The notes beneath the pieces were generated by a model. That model was not told the DNA's origin, searched no databases, and saw only the letters and a list, made by a program, of their open reading frames with translations. Positions 62,263 through 64,000 of a stretch of 64,000 bases of DNA are shown piece by piece. The stretch is from Todiramphus chloris collaris (lineage: Eukaryota; Chordata; Aves; Coraciiformes; Alcedinidae). Both the position numbers and the translations under genes were made by a program. The stretch spans positions 6,562,254 through 6,626,253 of the forward strand of contig JANVCC010000030.1 of assembly GCA_025345505.1 (NCBI GenBank), given 5' to 3'. Position 1 is the stretch's first letter; every line of letters begins with the position of its first letter.

Positions 62263-62662
62263 NNNNNNNNNNNNNNNNNNNNNNNNNNNNNNNNNNNNNN
62301 NNNNNNNNNNNNNNNNNNNNNNNNNNNNNNNNNNNNNNNNNNNNNNNNNNNNNNNNNNNNNNNNNNNNNNNNNNNNNNNNNNNNNNNNNNNNNNNNNNNN
62401 NNNNNNNNNNNNNNNNNNNNNNNNNNNNNNNNNNNNNNNNNNNNNNNNNNNNNNNNNNNNNNNNNNNNNNNNNNNNNNNNNNNNNNNNNNNNNNNNNNNN
62501 NNNNNNNNNNNNNNNNNNNNNNNNNNNNNNNNNNNNNNNNNNNNNNNNNNNNNNNNNNNNNNNNNNNNNNNNNNNNNNNNNNNNNNNNNNNNNNNNNNNN
62601 NNNNNNNNNNNNNNNNNNNNNNNNNNNNNNNNNNNNNNNNNNNNNNNNNNNNNNNNNNNNNN
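62263..62662. other. Assembly gap, 400 N
   Basis: Exactly 400 undetermined bases in the centre of the CpG island. The round number suggests either a default-size or an estimated scaffold gap. Very GC-rich bird promoters are often lost in this way. The transcription start and first exon may lie here. Confidence 0.99.
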
Positions 62663-63115
62663 GCGGGCGGCGGCGGGAAGCGGGGCGACGGGCACGGCTC
62701 TGAGCGGCTGCCCGGCCCGGCCCGGCCCGGCCGACGCCGTCCGCGTGAAGGTCAGCGGAGCAGGCCGGGGCCGGCGGGGCCCGCGGCTGCCGGGGCCCGA
62801 AGGGGCTCCCCCGGGGAGCGCTGGCGGGGGGTCCCCTCTTCGGCCCGGCTGGCGGGTACGGGGTGGGTGAGACGGAGCCTTGAGCGCAGGGCTCGGCGGG
62901 CTCTGCGGGGCCGGCCGGCCGCGCCCAGCCCGCTGCCCGGCGGCGGGTGCCGGGCAGGCAGCGTGCGAGAGGCCGGAGGGGGGCGCGGGCAGCGGAGCTG
63001 TGGGCGAGCGGCCGGACGGGAGGAGGAGGGAGGCAGGGAGACCGGGCCCGGCGCCAGCTTGTCCCCGGAGGCGGGGCGGGCGGAGCTGTCCCCGGTAGGA
63101 GAGGGAAGAGGTGGG
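62663..63115. promoter_or_regulatory. CpG island, right part (promoter)
   Basis: Continuation of the island with very dense CpG, a CCGGC tandem run near 62711-62732 and a GGGGCGGGC GC box at about 63074-63082. Plus-strand donor-like sites such as GGGTGG followed by GTGAGA occur near 62862. Frames on both strands are by-products of GC content. At its right edge the sequence returns to AT-rich composition by about 63.2 kb. Confidence 0.85.
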
Positions 63116-64000
63116 ATGGTGCTTCTGCAAACCGCCTCTTCCTGAGCACTGACCCGCTCACCTATGGGCAGGTTCTGAACGGAGCGCCACATCCCTCAGT
63201 AGCACTAGGCTGTGGCTACTGAAAAATAAACACAATTTCATGGGGGAAGAAAAGCCTGCATGTAGCTGGTTGTGGAGTCGGGGAGTTCCAAAGTTAGAAA
63301 ACTTGCTTTAAGGAGGGAGGGGGCAAACGGGGTTGATTACATTAGAACACTCTTCTGAGCTGTGTGCAGTTCTCTCCTTGAAGTCGTGGGAATAAAGTAA
63401 CAGTGAGGTATGGGCGGGCACAGCTGACCTCTGTGGTTAGGTCTGTGTGGCCTGTCCATCTACGTGGATTGCAGAATGGGGTCTACTGCTGTTTTGACTA
63501 CATTAATGAGAAATGCTCTAGCAATTACAAGCTGCAGGTAGAAACGCCTGATTTGTTTTCAAGTGCTTTTCCTACCAGCCAGCTGGGTTTAAGAACAAAA
63601 AGTGAACTGGAATAGACTCTTGGATATTCCACATTATATTCGGTGCAAAAAAGTTAAAACTTCCAGGCAGGAAGAAGGACCAGCTCCCTACCCTCCCTGG
63701 CCTTTGCTGCATTTAGTCATTTACTCTTACCCTGTGTTCAGATAATCTACTTTTAGATTTCAGTCACAAGGAACTTCTATTGAAGTTGGTGATAAATTGA
63801 TTTATGTTTGTTTAAATCCCATTTTCCACGTTGGTTTGCACAGAGTTAGCTTAAAAAGCAAATAATAGTTGTAATTGATCCTGCCAGGCTACCTTCTAGC
63901 TCTGCAAATATGCTTTTAAACATAACGTGGGTTGACTGTGAACACTGTATGACATCAAGTGAGTGCTTGCGCTTAAAAAGGACCAGTGAAAAATATCTAA
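63116..64000. other. Right flank of the CpG island, non-coding
   Basis: The flank has a minus-strand donor (CCCATAG followed by GTGAGC) whose intron would start at 63161 and run left. The rest is AT-rich without a recognised exon or repeat. The frame at 63403-63615 has no acceptor or donor that I could match. If a plus-strand gene starts in the island, this is its first intron. Confidence 0.45.

Noticed and set aside
61734..63161. A 475-codon frame on the minus strand across the CpG island, and a 362-codon plus frame
   Set aside because: Both run through the 400 N gap, which cannot contain a visible stop, and through GC-rich DNA where stops are rare. Composition is low-complexity Pro/Ala/Arg/Gly and other frames are equally open.
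1..64000. tRNA, rRNA, CRISPR, operon or toxin-antitoxin structures
   Set aside because: The sequence is vertebrate nuclear DNA. No cloverleaf with A and B boxes, no regularly spaced direct repeats and no bacterial-type gene clusters were seen by eye.

Overview
The window looks like avian nuclear DNA, most likely a draft assembly because of the 400-base run of N near the right end. The main evidence is about a dozen CR1 LINE 3' fragments, several ending in the short ATTCTATG-like tail and flanked by the typical 'TTCCAACC' segment. There is also one solo LTR beginning TGTCCTGGTTT, a type common in bird genomes. No Alu- or B1-like SINEs were seen, and the background is AT-rich and non-coding. 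Turtle or crocodile DNA also carries CR1, but the mix of young CR1 tails and this LTR fits a bird better. This is inference, not a species call.

Layout. Positions 1-61,800 are mostly intronic or intergenic. They are punctuated by CR1 fragments (near 1.5, 2.5, 5.9-7.7, 16.4, 30.6, 34.2, 40.0, 40.8, 42.6, 44.5 and 49.8 kb), an ERV solo LTR at 3.5-4.3 kb with an imperfect target-site duplication, and recurrent T/G-rich tracts and homopolymers. Nearly all short open frames here have no coding signature. Three or four intervals on the minus strand look like possible spliced exons. The best two are a 129-base interval at 15.2 kb with phase 0/0 splice sites, and a GC-rich, CpG-bearing interval at 59.3-59.7 kb whose frame encodes one hydrophobic segment. 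Weaker candidates lie at 60.3-60.4 and 17.2-17.4 kb. I do not recognise the product of any of them and cannot show that they belong to one transcript.

At 61.9-63.1 kb is a strong CpG island, interrupted by the assembly gap (62,263-62,662). It holds a perfect cAMP-response element (TGACGTCA), GC boxes, a GAGAGCC/GGGGCC minisatellite, a (GGCAGC)n run ending in a good plus-strand splice donor, and a minus-strand donor on its right flank. It is almost certainly a promoter and first exon. The gene could run left on the minus strand, in line with the candidate exons, or right on the plus strand past the window end. The gap may hide the start site. No tRNA, rRNA, CRISPR array, operon or complete protein-coding gene is visible, and I found no convincing new biological system.
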